DNA of 64,000 bases from Hyphomicrobiales bacterium (lineage in GTDB: Bacteria > Pseudomonadota > Alphaproteobacteria > Rhizobiales > Rhizobiaceae), in NCBI GenBank assembly GCA_900473795.1, contig UCMT01000027.1, positions 124,001 to 188,000 on the forward strand. The letters are read 5' to 3'. Each line of letters starts with the position of its first letter. Positions within the stretch are counted from its first letter, which is position 1. Made by a program: the position numbers and the translations under genes. Under the pieces are notes generated by a model. That model worked only from the letters and a program-made list of their open reading frames with translations, was not told where the DNA came from and ran no database searches. Shown here one piece after another: positions 39,223 through 48,457 of the stretch.

Positions 39223-40050
39223 TCAGATCTCGAACGAAACCAGCAACTGGTCCATGGAACGCGACGGCTCGGAGCAGCCGGCCTCGCCCACGACCCGCGC
39301 CGGCACGCCGGCCACCGTGGTTTTCGGCGGAACCTCCTTGAGCACGACGGAACCCGCAGCCACACGCGAGCAATTGCCGATGTGGATGTTACCCAAGATC
39401 TTTGCCCCGGCACCGATCAGCACGCCATTGCCGATCTTCGGATGACGGTCGCTGCCCTCCTTGCCGGTGCCGCCAAGCGTCACGCCATGCAGGATGGAGA
39501 CATTGTCGCCGATTACCGCCGTCTCGCCGACGACGAGCCCCGTTGCGTGATCAAGGAAGATGCCCTTGCCGACGCGTGCCGCGGGATTGATGTCCGTCTG
39601 GAAGACGGAGGAAGACCGGCTCTGAAGGTAGAGGGCGAAATCGCGACGGCCACGGTTCAGCAGCCAATGCGCCAGCCGATGGGTCTGGATCGCATGGAAC
39701 CCCTTGAAATAGAGGATCGCCTCCAGGAACCGCGTGCAGGCGGGGTCGCGGTCGTAGACGGCCTGGATGTCGACGCGCAGGATGGCGCCCCATTCCGGCC
39801 AGTCTTCCAGCATTTCCGCGAAGGTCTGGCGCAACAGATTGGCTTGCAGGTCGGGGTGATCGAGCCGCTCGCAGATGCGATAGATGACGCTGTCTTCCAG
39901 CGAATGCTGGTTGATGATGGTCGAATAGAGAAACGCCGCAAGCAAAGGATCCTGCTGGGCGGCAGCGCGTGCCTCCTCCTGCAGGGCGTCCCAGATCGGA
40001 TCCATGATCTTCACGGTCTCGGTCGGGCGTATGTCAGTTCTGGCGACCAT
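39223..40050 (-). CDS. cysE: Serine O-acetyltransferase
   Basis: 275-residue enzyme making O-acetylserine, the first committed step of cysteine synthesis. An N-terminal helical SATase domain (PIWDALQEEARAAAQQDPLL) precedes the hexapeptide beta-helix with the active-site stretch FLDHATGLVVGETAVIGDNV and SILHGVTLGGTGKEGSDRHP. The ATG at 40050 is spaced correctly from AAGGAGA; a GTG two codons earlier is too close to it. It fits with the sulfite reductase genes at the right end of the window. Confidence 0.96.
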   Translation of the reverse strand: MVARTDIRPTETVKIMDPIWDALQEEARAAAQQDPLLAAFLYSTIINQHSLEDSVIYRICERLDHPDLQANLLRQTFAEMLEDWPEWGAILRVDIQAVYDRDPACTRFLEAILYFKGFHAIQTHRLAHWLLNRGRRDFALYLQSRSSSVFQTDINPAARVGKGIFLDHATGLVVGETAVIGDNVSILHGVTLGGTGKEGSDRHPKIGNGVLIGAGAKILGNIHIGNCSRVAAGSVVLKEVPPKTTVAGVPARVVGEAGCSEPSRSMDQLLVSFEI

Positions 40051-40153
40051 CGCCACTCTCCTTCGTAGTCCGTCGTCCGATGATGATATAGGCCAAATCG
40101 AGCCGGATATAAATGGCTGGCCCGAAAATGAGCGTTAAAACCCTTCGGATGCT

Positions 40154-40939
40154 TCACGCCTCCCCGACCCTCGCCAAGAACTCAAGCGCGGCTTTCTTGA
40201 AGACCCGGTCACCGACGGCCAGCATATGATCCCGGCCGGGAATATCGAGCGCCAGCGCGTGCGGCATGAGCGTGGCGAGCTCTTGCGGCGAGCCGGCGAT
40301 ATCGTCCTTCGTACCCACAGCAACCAGCACCGGCACATCGATCCGCCCCATGTCCTCGACGGAAAGAAGGTCGCGCGACGTCGAGATGCAGGCCGCCAGC
40401 GCCTGGCGGTCGCTTTTCGTCTGGTCGGCAAAGGCGCGGAACATCCGGCCGCGCGCATGGGTCACCACATCGAGGGACGGCGCGGCGAGCGCTTCGGCAA
40501 TGGGATCCCATTCGCCAACCCCGGTCACCATACCGATGCCGAGCCCGCCGAGAATGAGCGAGCGGACGCGATGGGGATTGGCGAGCGTCAGGAAGGCGGA
40601 AATGCGCGCGCCCATGGAATAGCCCATCACATGCGCCTCGGCGATGCCGAGATGGTCGAGCAGCGCGATCGCGTCGCCGGCCATTGCCGGGGGGTGGTAA
40701 ACGGTCGGATCATGCGGCTTGTCGCTGGCACCATGGCCGCGATTGTCGAGTGCAATCACCCGATATCCGGCATCGCCGAGCGTCTTCAGCCAACCCGGGA
40801 AGACCCAGTTCACATTGGCGCTGGACGCGAAACCGTGGATCAACAGGATCGGATCGCCCGACGGGTCGCCCTCGTCGAAATAGGCGATCTTCAGCCCGTC
40901 ATGGGAAAATGTCGAAAAAGGCGGGGGATTCAAATCCAT
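40154..40939 (-). CDS. Alpha/beta-fold hydrolase
   Basis: 261-residue hydrolase. The oxyanion region is LLIHGFASS (residues 32-40), the nucleophile elbow GYSMGA puts Ser at position 108, and a catalytic His is likely in the GRDHMLAVGD segment near the C-terminus. The IALDNRGHGASDKP block is typical of the epoxide-hydrolase/haloperoxidase-like group. Substrate unknown. Start at 40939; the upstream in-frame extension lacks a plausible ribosome site. Confidence 0.88.
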   Translation of the reverse strand: MDLNPPPFSTFSHDGLKIAYFDEGDPSGDPILLIHGFASSANVNWVFPGWLKTLGDAGYRVIALDNRGHGASDKPHDPTVYHPPAMAGDAIALLDHLGIAEAHVMGYSMGARISAFLTLANPHRVRSLILGGLGIGMVTGVGEWDPIAEALAAPSLDVVTHARGRMFRAFADQTKSDRQALAACISTSRDLLSVEDMGRIDVPVLVAVGTKDDIAGSPQELATLMPHALALDIPGRDHMLAVGDRVFKKAALEFLARVGEA

Positions 40940-41110
40940 GGGAACGTCCTGTTTTTCGCCGAACCTATGATACCGGCTCGATGGGGAAAACCCCAGGGAC
41001 GGCAAAAAACGCGCAGCCGCGGCATCTTTGCCGCTACACTTTTTGCGCAAAGCTTTCTATGGTGCCGCCGAATTCGACTATTCTTCCAGACGACGCAAGT
41101 GGAGCATCAC

Positions 41111-41356
41111 ATGGCCGGGCACGGTATCCCTCACTTTCAGAACGACGGCGGCCACGCGGTGATCGAGATCGGCGTCAAGGAATTCATGTGCACTGGCGCC
41201 TCCGTTCCGTTTGATCACCCCCACATCTATATCGACATGGGCGACGACAACGAGAAGGTCTGTTCCTACTGTTCGACATTGTACCGCTACAATGCCAAGC
41301 TTCACGCGGACCAGACGGTGCCGGATGGCTGCACCTTCAATGCGAAGGCCGCCTGA
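41111..41356 (+). CDS. Zinc-finger domain protein (NDUFS6-like CHCC family)
   Basis: 81-residue protein matching the zf-CHCC family, the bacterial relatives of the mitochondrial complex I subunit NDUFS6. Candidate zinc ligands are Cys27, a His at 36 or 38, Cys51 and Cys54 (motif CSYC). In alphaproteobacteria such proteins associate with or assist complex I (family inference). GGAG lies six bases before the ATG. It is followed after 24 bases by the monooxygenase gene on the same strand. Confidence 0.87.
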   Translation: MAGHGIPHFQNDGGHAVIEIGVKEFMCTGASVPFDHPHIYIDMGDDNEKVCSYCSTLYRYNAKLHADQTVPDGCTFNAKAA

Positions 41357-41380
41357 GACCTTTCGGCGAAAGTTTCTTCC

Positions 41381-42541
41381 ATGACACAGGGTGGGTCGGT
41401 TGCGATCGTGGGAGCCGGCATCGCCGGCCTCACGGCAGCGTTGTGCCTTGCTCGCAAGGGCATCGCGAGCGATATCCTCGAGCAGACTTCGGTCCTGAGC
41501 GAGACGGGCGCCGGATTGCAGCTCTCCCCCAACGCCACCCGCATCCTCGACACACTCGGGCTTACCCCGCAGCTTGAGCAGGTGTGGAGCGAACCGGTGG
41601 AAATCCGCCTTGTCGACGGAACCACGTTTCGAACAACTGCGTCGGTGCCGTCCGGATCCTTCGCGCGGAACCGCTGGAAAGCACCCTACGGCGTCCTGCA
41701 CAGGGCAGACCTTCAGAAGGTCCTGCTTGCCGCGGTCGAGGCCGAGCCGCTGTGCCACTTGCATCTTGGCGTGCGGATCGATGACGTATCGCGCGCTTCC
41801 GTGGCTCGCATCACGGCGAAAGAACCGGGTCTCATTATCGGCGCCGACGGCGTCTGGTCCAAGGTTAGGAACCATATCCAAGGGTCTGGGAAAGCACGGT
41901 TTTCCGGAAATATCGCGTGGCGATTGACGCTCGGTCAGGCAAACGCCCCGGCGATTTTCGATGCGACGACAGTGTCAGCATTTCTCGGCAGAGGCGCGCA
42001 CCTCGTCGTCTATCCACTACCGCGGCTGCGCAGCTTCAATGTGGTCGCGATCGCCGGCGGACACGATCCGCAGGAAACGCCCGGTCGCGCCCTGCCCCGT
42101 GACGATTCGCGAAAACAGCTGCTAGCCGCCTTTTCCGGCTGGCATCCTGAAATTGTCAACATGCTACGGAACGCGCCGGAGGCGACGATCTGGCCGCTTT
42201 ACGACGTAAGCGATGGTGCCTGGCACCACGGCGAAGAAACCGTTCTGATCGGTGACGCCGCCCATGCGATGATGCCGTTTGCTGCCCAGGGGGCTGCGAT
42301 GGCAATTGAAGACGCTTTCGAACTTGCCGCCTTCGTCGCCGGCGGGCAGTCTCTCGCAGCCTTTGCCGATCACAGGAAACGCCGTGTCGCGCGGGTACGC
42401 TCCCGCGGCGCCTTCAACCGGTTCGCCTATCACGCCCGTGGCCCCGTCCGGCTCGGGCGTGATCTGGTATTGTCGATGCGGCGGCCGGAAAGCCTGGCCG
42501 CCGATTTCGACTGGCTCTACGGATACGAACCGCGCGACTGA
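41381..42541 (+). CDS. FAD-dependent monooxygenase (salicylate hydroxylase-like)
   Basis: 386-residue class A flavoprotein monooxygenase. The dinucleotide-binding GAGIAG is at residues 11-16, the DG-type motif appears in LIIGADGVWSKVRN, and the second FAD motif in VLIGDAAHAMMPFAAQGAAM. These enzymes hydroxylate aromatic rings using NAD(P)H and oxygen. The substrate cannot be deduced; pairing with an NDUFS6-like gene could hint at quinone metabolism, but that is weak. Convergent with metC three bases apart. Confidence 0.85.
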   Translation: MTQGGSVAIVGAGIAGLTAALCLARKGIASDILEQTSVLSETGAGLQLSPNATRILDTLGLTPQLEQVWSEPVEIRLVDGTTFRTTASVPSGSFARNRWKAPYGVLHRADLQKVLLAAVEAEPLCHLHLGVRIDDVSRASVARITAKEPGLIIGADGVWSKVRNHIQGSGKARFSGNIAWRLTLGQANAPAIFDATTVSAFLGRGAHLVVYPLPRLRSFNVVAIAGGHDPQETPGRALPRDDSRKQLLAAFSGWHPEIVNMLRNAPEATIWPLYDVSDGAWHHGEETVLIGDAAHAMMPFAAQGAAMAIEDAFELAAFVAGGQSLAAFADHRKRRVARVRSRGAFNRFAYHARGPVRLGRDLVLSMRRPESLAADFDWLYGYEPRD

Positions 42542-42544
42542 CGA

Positions 42545-43735
42545 TCAGACGGCTTCTGCCGCTGCGAGACCAGCCTCGATATCCTTGCGGATATCCGCCA
42601 CGTCCTCCAGGCCGATCTGCAGACGAAGAACCGGACCTTCACTCGGCGCCTTGCAGACCTTCCGATCCGACAGGCCGACATGGAGGGCGAGGCTTTCGAA
42701 GCCGCCCCAGGAATAACCGAGCCCGAACAGCGACAATGCGTCAAGGAAGGCATGCGCCTTGGCCTTGAAACGGTCCGGGCTCTCGGTCTTCAGGACGAAG
42801 GAAAAGATGCCGCTGGATCCGGTAAAATCCCGCTTCCAGAGTTCGTGGCCCGGAAAACTCGGCAGCGCCGGATGCAGCACGCGGGCAACGTCCCCGCGCT
42901 CTTCCAGCCAGCGGGCGATATTCAACGTGCTTTCCTGATGTCTGTCGAGACGAACGCCCATGGTGCGCAGACCGCGCAGGATCTGGTAGCTGTCATCCGG
43001 AGAGACGCAGATGCCGAGCGTGATATTGACTTCCTTCAACTGCTCCCAATGCGCGGCATTGGCCGATACGGTGCCGAGCAGGATATCGGAATGACCGGAG
43101 GGATATTTGGTCGACGCATGGATCGAGATATCGACGCCGTGGTCGAGCGGCTTGAAATAAAGCGGCGTCGCCCAGGTATTGTCCATGGTCACGACGCAGC
43201 CGTGGCGATGGGCGACGGCCGAAATTGCGCTGATATCCTGCATTTCGAACGTGTTCGAGCCCGGTGCTTCGGTGTGTACGAGCTTCGTGTTGGGCTTGAT
43301 CAGGCTTTCGATGCCGGCGCCGATCATCGGATCGTAGTAGTCAACACTCACTCCGAGCCTCTTCAGCATCGTGTCGCAGAAATGCCGGGTCGGGAAATAG
43401 ACCGAATCGACGATCAGCGCATGGTCGCCGGCCGCGAGGAACGCCAGAAACGGAACAGTGACGGCGGCAAGCCCCGAAGGAACGAGGATGGTGCCGGCCG
43501 AGCCTTCCAGTTCGTCGATCGCCTCGCACAATGCGTCTGTGGTCGGCGTCCCGCGCGTGCCATAGGTGTATTTCTGCGCCCGGGTCTCCATGGTCTTTGC
43601 ATTGGGAAACAGGACGGTCGACGCATGCACGACAGGCGGGTTCACGAAACCATGGTAATCTGAAGGATCATTGCCGATGTGAGCCAGCCGAGTATTTGCA
43701 CCCGCGCCGGCGAGAAAGCTCTTCTTATCATTCAT
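42545..43735 (-). CDS. metC: Cystathionine beta-lyase (trans-sulfuration PLP enzyme)
   Basis: 396-residue Cys/Met metabolism PLP-dependent enzyme. The PLP-binding Lys is K210 in ISIHASTKYPSGHSD; YTYGTRGTPTTDALCEAI and VPSGLAAVTVPFLAFLAAG are the usual substrate- and cofactor-binding blocks. The sequence resembles rhizobial MetC, which splits cystathionine to homocysteine, but members of this fold cannot be assigned to a single reaction with certainty. Start at 43735; the ribosome site is weak. Confidence 0.87.
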   Translation of the reverse strand: MNDKKSFLAGAGANTRLAHIGNDPSDYHGFVNPPVVHASTVLFPNAKTMETRAQKYTYGTRGTPTTDALCEAIDELEGSAGTILVPSGLAAVTVPFLAFLAAGDHALIVDSVYFPTRHFCDTMLKRLGVSVDYYDPMIGAGIESLIKPNTKLVHTEAPGSNTFEMQDISAISAVAHRHGCVVTMDNTWATPLYFKPLDHGVDISIHASTKYPSGHSDILLGTVSANAAHWEQLKEVNITLGICVSPDDSYQILRGLRTMGVRLDRHQESTLNIARWLEERGDVARVLHPALPSFPGHELWKRDFTGSSGIFSFVLKTESPDRFKAKAHAFLDALSLFGLGYSWGGFESLALHVGLSDRKVCKAPSEGPVLRLQIGLEDVADIRKDIEAGLAAAEAV

Positions 43736-44102
43736 GGGAGAATCCGTCCGAGGTCTATCGTGTTGCCGCACTTGTCGACCCGCTCTCCGGATGGGTCAAG
43801 AGACTTTGCTGCGAACGGCTATCCAATTGATGGAAAAATCGATTCTGATGACAAAAATTTGGATTCTGGCGGTTTTTTATACAAAAAAATGCTTTCAACA
43901 GCTAAAAATTGCCCAAACATGCGGCTCCAGCAACGATTCTCCCCGTGTGACCGAGAAAAACGGCAACGTGTCCTTGACCCTGCGCGGTTTTGGGAATGAG
44001 ATAGAGAACTCGCGCCAGGAGGGTGGCGGGGGCCGTGCTTGCGCTCGACCGCGAGCAGCGAGTGTCGGACAAGAACAAAGACAACAGAAAAAGGTTCTAA
44101 AA
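43736..44102. other. Divergent intergenic/leader region metC-aapJ
   Basis: 367 bases containing the leftward metC promoter and a long leader for aapJ. The part 43830-43910 is AT-rich with several A runs and probably carries the aap promoter. No SAM-riboswitch-like fold was recognised by eye for metC. Confidence 0.4.
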
Positions 44103-45128
44103 ATGGCAAAAAGAATTCTGACAGCGCTTATCGGCGCTGCCGTCATGGGGATTGGCGCTCACGGCGCATCGGCATCGACGCTTGGCGACGTCAAGGCAAA
44201 GGGCTTCCTGCAGTGCGGCGTCAACAGCGGGCTTGCAGGCTTCGCGGCGCCGGACGCGCAGGGCAACTGGGCCGGCTTCGACGTCGACTATTGCAAGGCC
44301 ATTGCCGCTGCCATTTTCGGCGACGTCACGAAGGTGAAATACACGCCAACCTCCGCCAAGGACCGTTTCCCCGCGCTTCAGTCGGGCGAAGTCGATGTGC
44401 TTGCCCGCAACACGACCTGGACAATCAACCGCGACACCGCGCTCGGTTTCAACTTCCGCCCCGTCAACTACTATGACGGCCAGGGCTTCATGGTCCGCAA
44501 GAGCCTTAACGTGAAGTCGGCGCTCGAACTTTCCGGCGCCGCCGTCTGCGTCCAGACCGGCACCACCACCGAGCTGAACCTCGCCGACTACTTCAAGACC
44601 AACAACCTGCAGTACAATCCGGTCGTCTTCGAGAAACTCGACGAGGTGAACGCCGCCTATGACGCGGGCCGCTGCGACGTCTACACGACGGACCAATCCG
44701 GTCTTTACGCGACCCGCCTGATCCTGTCGGCTCCGGACGATCACATGGTTCTGCCTGAGATCATCTCCAAGGAGCCGCTCGGCCCGGCCGTTCGTCAGGG
44801 CGACGACCAGTGGTTCGATATCGTCAGCTGGGTGCACTACGCCCTGATCAACGCTGAAGATTTCGGTATCACCCAGGCCAATGTCGAAGAGATGAAGAAG
44901 TCTCAGAACCCGGACATCCAGCGCTTCCTCGGCGTTGAAGCCGATACCAAGATCGGTACCGATCTCGGCCTTGAAAACGACTGGGCCGTGAAGGTCATCA
45001 AGGGCGTCGGCAACTACGGCGAAGTCTTTGAGCGCAACATCGGTGCCGGCAGCCCGCTCAAGATCGAACGCGGCTTGAACGCGCTGTGGAGCAAGGGCGG
45101 CATCCAGTACGCACCGCCGGTCCGCTAA
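44103..45128 (+). CDS. aapJ: General L-amino acid ABC transporter, periplasmic binding protein AapJ
   Basis: 341-residue solute-binding protein of the polar amino acid family. Signal peptide of about 24 residues (MGIGAHGASAS), mature start TLGDVKAKGFLQCGVNSGLA, then the GFDVDYCKAIAAAIFGD and DVLARNTTWTINRDTALGF stretches characteristic of AapJ. The Aap system takes up a broad range of L-amino acids in rhizobia and matters in nodules (established for R. leguminosarum). First gene of aapJQMP; a hairpin follows it. Confidence 0.95.
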   Translation: MAKRILTALIGAAVMGIGAHGASASTLGDVKAKGFLQCGVNSGLAGFAAPDAQGNWAGFDVDYCKAIAAAIFGDVTKVKYTPTSAKDRFPALQSGEVDVLARNTTWTINRDTALGFNFRPVNYYDGQGFMVRKSLNVKSALELSGAAVCVQTGTTTELNLADYFKTNNLQYNPVVFEKLDEVNAAYDAGRCDVYTTDQSGLYATRLILSAPDDHMVLPEIISKEPLGPAVRQGDDQWFDIVSWVHYALINAEDFGITQANVEEMKKSQNPDIQRFLGVEADTKIGTDLGLENDWAVKVIKGVGNYGEVFERNIGAGSPLKIERGLNALWSKGGIQYAPPVR

Positions 45129-45145
45129 GCACGTGCAATGATTCG

Positions 45146-45171
45146 AGAAAGCGGCTCCGGCCGCTTTCTCC
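45146..45171 (+). terminator. Intercistronic hairpin between aapJ and aapQ
   Basis: GAGAAAGCGGC (45146-45156) and GCCGCTTTCTC (45161-45171) make a perfect 11-base stem with a four-base loop, without a long U tract. Such hairpins after binding-protein genes usually stabilise or partly terminate the message so the binding protein exceeds the permease subunits. Confidence 0.75.
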
Positions 45172-45225
45172 TCCAATAATAAGAATCGCTCGCAACAGGG
45201 CGAATAGGGGATAAAGAGGCTCTGA

Positions 45226-46419
45226 ATGACAGTGGACGTCACGATTCCGCCCGGCAAAAACCGGCAAACAAGCTCATTTTTGAACGACCCCAAAGTTCGG
45301 GGCTACCTTTACCAGGCAATCACGATTCTTGTCCTGGCAATCGCGGTTATTTGGATCACTCAAAACACCATTGAGAATCTCAAGCGCGCCAATATCGCCT
45401 CCGGTTACGGTTTTCTGAGCGGGCGCGCGGGCTTCGACGTTGGCCAGTCGCTGATCGCCTACACCAGCGATTCGACCTATGGACGTGCACTGGTCGTCGG
45501 TTTCTTCAATACGTTGCTTGTCGCCGTAACCGGCATCTTCACCGCAACCATCATTGGTTTCATAGTCGGCATCGGCCGATTGTCGAAGAACTGGCTGATC
45601 GCGAAGCTGTCGATGGTCTATGTCGAGGTTTTCCGCAACATTCCGCCGCTGCTCGTCATCTTCTTCTGGTATTCGGGCGTTCTCGCCGTCTTGCCGCTGC
45701 CGCGCGACTCGCTGGCGCTGCCGCTCGACATGTACGTCAACAATCGCGGCCTTGCCTTTCCCCGGCCTGTCTTCGACAACGGCGCGCAGTTCACGTTTTA
45801 CGCCTTTGTCCTTGCGGTGATCGCCAGCATTGCCTTTGTGCGATACGCGAACAAAAAGCAGATGGAGACAGGCAAGCGTCCGCCGGTCCTTTGGGTGGTG
45901 CTCGGCATGGTGATCGGCCTGCCGCTTCTGACCTTCCTCGTCACCGGCATGCCGATCTCGTTCGACGTTCCGATCGCCGGAAAATTCAACCTGACGGGTG
46001 GATCGGTTGTCGGGCCGGAATTCCTGTCGCTGTTCCTGGCCCTGTCATTCTACACGGCAGCCTTCATCGCGGAAATCGTTCGCGCCGGTATCCGCGGCGT
46101 CAGCCATGGCCAGTCTGAGGCGGCGCACGCGCTCGGCATTCGGCCAGGCCTGACCACTCGCCTGGTTGTCGTGCCGCAGGCGATGCGGATCATTATTCCA
46201 CCGCTGACCAGCCAATATCTCAACCTGACGAAAAACTCGTCGCTGGCCATTGCAGTCGGTTACGCCGATCTCGTCGCCGTTGGCGGCACAATCCTCAACC
46301 AGACGGGCCAGTCGGTCGAGGTGGTCAGCATCTGGCTCGTCGTCTATCTCACGCTCAGCCTTTCGACATCGCTGTTCATGAACTGGTTTAACGCCAAGAT
46401 GGCACTGGTGGAGAGATAA
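45226..46419 (+). CDS. aapQ: General L-amino acid ABC transporter permease AapQ
   Basis: 397-residue inner-membrane permease of the HisMQ type. The first span is near residues 30-50, an N-terminal permease segment is visible ([35 protein letters not shown]), and the EAA loop in the C-terminal half reads [20 protein letters not shown]. The long central insertion is typical of AapQ. Separated from aapM by four bases. Confidence 0.95.
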   Translation: MTVDVTIPPGKNRQTSSFLNDPKVRGYLYQAITILVLAIAVIWITQNTIENLKRANIASGYGFLSGRAGFDVGQSLIAYTSDSTYGRALVVGFFNTLLVAVTGIFTATIIGFIVGIGRLSKNWLIAKLSMVYVEVFRNIPPLLVIFFWYSGVLAVLPLPRDSLALPLDMYVNNRGLAFPRPVFDNGAQFTFYAFVLAVIASIAFVRYANKKQMETGKRPPVLWVVLGMVIGLPLLTFLVTGMPISFDVPIAGKFNLTGGSVVGPEFLSLFLALSFYTAAFIAEIVRAGIRGVSHGQSEAAHALGIRPGLTTRLVVVPQAMRIIIPPLTSQYLNLTKNSSLAIAVGYADLVAVGGTILNQTGQSVEVVSIWLVVYLTLSLSTSLFMNWFNAKMALVER

Positions 46420-46423
46420 GTCG

Positions 46424-47581
46424 ATGAGCGCGCAACAAGCCAACTTCGTCCGGAGCGAGATGATCGCACCCACGACCCCACCGTTGCTTGAAAAAGGCTG
46501 GATTGCCTGGTTCCGCAAAAACCTGTTCGCCACGCCGAAGGACACGGTGTTGTCGATCGTTGCCCTCCTGCTTCTGGCCTGGTTCCTGCCGCCGGTAATC
46601 CGCTGGCTGTTCATCGACGCCGCCTGGACGGGTGGAGGCCGCGGCGTCTGCGCCACGGTCGCCCAGGGCGGTTCGCAGCCGGAAGGCTGGAGCGGCGCCT
46701 GCTGGGCGTTCGTCGGCGCCAAATTCGACCAGTTCATCTATGGCCGCTATCCGGTCGATGAGCGCTGGCGACCTATGCTGGTCGGCATCCTCTTCGTGCT
46801 ACTGCTCGTGCCGATGCTGATTCCGAAGATTCCCTACAAGGGAATTAACGCAGTCCTGCTTTTCGGCGTCCTACCCGTGGTTTCCTACTTCCTGCTGCTT
46901 GGCGGGGTTTTCGGGCTGGAATATGTCGAGACGGCGCTCTGGGGCGGCCTGATGGTCACCCTCATCCTATCCTTCGTCGGCATCGTCGTCTCTCTTCCGT
47001 TTGGAATTATCCTGGCGCTTGGACGACGGTCGAAAATGCCGGTCATCCGAATGATTTGCACCATCTTCATCGAAATCGTTCGCGGCATTCCGCTGATCAC
47101 CGTGCTTTTCATGGCAAGCGTCATGCTGCCTCTGTTCATGCCGCCGGGAATGACCGTCGACAAGTTTTTGCGCGCCCTGATCGGGGTGTCGTTCTTTGCT
47201 TCCGCCTATATGGCCGAAGTGGTGCGCGGTGGTCTCCAGGCTATCCCGAAAGGCCAGTTCGAAGGAGCCGATTCACTCGGTCTCGGTTATTGGCAGAAAA
47301 TGCGTCTCATCATCCTGCCACAGGCACTGAAACTGGTTATCCCAGGGATCGTCAACACCTTCATCGGCATGTTCAAGGATACGTCGCTTGTCTCCATCAT
47401 CTCGATGTTCGACCTGCTCGGGATCGTTCGTCAGAACTTCTCGGACGCAAACTGGGCTTCGCCTGTGACGCCGCTGACCGGCCTGATCTTCGCCGGTTTT
47501 ACTTTCTGGCTTTTCTGCTTCGGCATGTCACGCTATTCAGGGTTCATGGAAAGAAGGCTCGACAAGGGCCACAAAAGATAA
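46424..47581 (+). CDS. aapM: General L-amino acid ABC transporter permease AapM
   Basis: 385-residue permease partner of AapQ, with about eight hydrophobic spans. The conserved [20 protein letters not shown] segment and the EAA motif ([20 protein letters not shown]) identify it. The N-terminal cytoplasmic tail and periplasmic Trp-rich loop ([20 protein letters not shown]) are usual for this subunit. Part of the aap operon. Confidence 0.95.
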   Translation: MSAQQANFVRSEMIAPTTPPLLEKGWIAWFRKNLFATPKDTVLSIVALLLLAWFLPPVIRWLFIDAAWTGGGRGVCATVAQGGSQPEGWSGACWAFVGAKFDQFIYGRYPVDERWRPMLVGILFVLLLVPMLIPKIPYKGINAVLLFGVLPVVSYFLLLGGVFGLEYVETALWGGLMVTLILSFVGIVVSLPFGIILALGRRSKMPVIRMICTIFIEIVRGIPLITVLFMASVMLPLFMPPGMTVDKFLRALIGVSFFASAYMAEVVRGGLQAIPKGQFEGADSLGLGYWQKMRLIILPQALKLVIPGIVNTFIGMFKDTSLVSIISMFDLLGIVRQNFSDANWASPVTPLTGLIFAGFTFWLFCFGMSRYSGFMERRLDKGHKR

Positions 47582-47600
47582 CAATTGAGGGGAAAACGTC

Positions 47601-48377
47601 ATGGCAAATGAAGCTTTGGCATCGAAACTGACGATCTCGTCCACGGACGTCGCCATTGAAATCGTCGGCATGAACAAATGGTACGGGGACTTCCACGTTC
47701 TGCGCGACATCAATCTCAAGGTCATGCGCGGCGAGCGCATCGTCATCGCCGGCCCGTCTGGTTCCGGCAAATCGACGATGATCCGCTGCATCAACCGGCT
47801 GGAAGAGCATCAGAAGGGCAAGATCGTCGTCGACGGCATCGAACTGACGAATGATCTGAAGAAGATCGATGAAGTGCGCCGCGAAGTCGGCATGGTGTTC
47901 CAGCACTTCAACCTCTTCCCGCATCTGACGATCCTGGAAAACTGCACCCTGGCGCCCATCTGGGTGCGCAAGATGCCGAAGAAGCAGGCGGAAGAAGTCG
48001 CCATGCACTTCCTCAAGCGCGTCAAGATTCCGGAACAGGCCAACAAATATCCCGGCCAGCTCTCCGGTGGTCAGCAGCAGCGTGTGGCGATTGCCCGTTC
48101 GCTGTGCATGAACCCGCGCGTCATGCTGTTCGACGAGCCGACCTCGGCGCTCGACCCGGAAATGATCAAGGAAGTGCTCGACACCATGGTCGGACTTGCC
48201 GAGGAAGGCATGACGATGCTGTGCGTTACCCACGAAATGGGCTTCGCCCGCCAGGTCGCCAACCGCGTGATCTTCATGGACCAGGGCCAGATCGTCGAGC
48301 AGAACTCGCCGGCCGAGTTCTTCGACAATCCGCAGCACGAGCGCACCAAACTCTTCCTCAGCCAGATCCTGCATTAG
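47601..48377 (+). CDS. aapP: General L-amino acid ABC transporter ATPase AapP
   Basis: 258-residue ABC ATPase. Walker A is GPSGSGKST near residues 53-61, the Q-loop lies in [15 protein letters not shown], the signature is [15 protein letters not shown] and Walker B is [14 protein letters not shown], followed by the switch His in [15 protein letters not shown] ribosome site lies in the 19-base gap after aapM. Last gene of aapJQMP and the left border of the accessory region described in the summary. Confidence 0.97.
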   Translation: MANEALASKLTISSTDVAIEIVGMNKWYGDFHVLRDINLKVMRGERIVIAGPSGSGKSTMIRCINRLEEHQKGKIVVDGIELTNDLKKIDEVRREVGMVFQHFNLFPHLTILENCTLAPIWVRKMPKKQAEEVAMHFLKRVKIPEQANKYPGQLSGGQQQRVAIARSLCMNPRVMLFDEPTSALDPEMIKEVLDTMVGLAEEGMTMLCVTHEMGFARQVANRVIFMDQGQIVEQNSPAEFFDNPQHERTKLFLSQILH

Positions 48378-48406
48378 ATCTGTCGCGATCCAACGATGCG
48401 CACTGC

Positions 48407-48438
48407 AGAAAGCCCGCGACGACCGTCGCGGGCTTTCT
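48407..48438 (+). terminator. Strong bidirectional terminator after aapP
   Basis: Perfect 14-base stem AGAAAGCCCGCGAC (48407-48420) with GTCGCGGGCTTTCT (48425-48438) and a four-base loop. It closes the aap operon and lies 20 bases from the stop of the convergent caspase gene, so it may serve both. Confidence 0.85.
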
Positions 48439-48457
48439 GGCTTGAAGGCGTGCGATC

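Noticed and set aside
43736-44102. Possible SAM riboswitch in front of metC
   Set aside because: No conserved SAM-II-like pairing or loop sequence could be recognised by eye; a covariance-model search would be needed.
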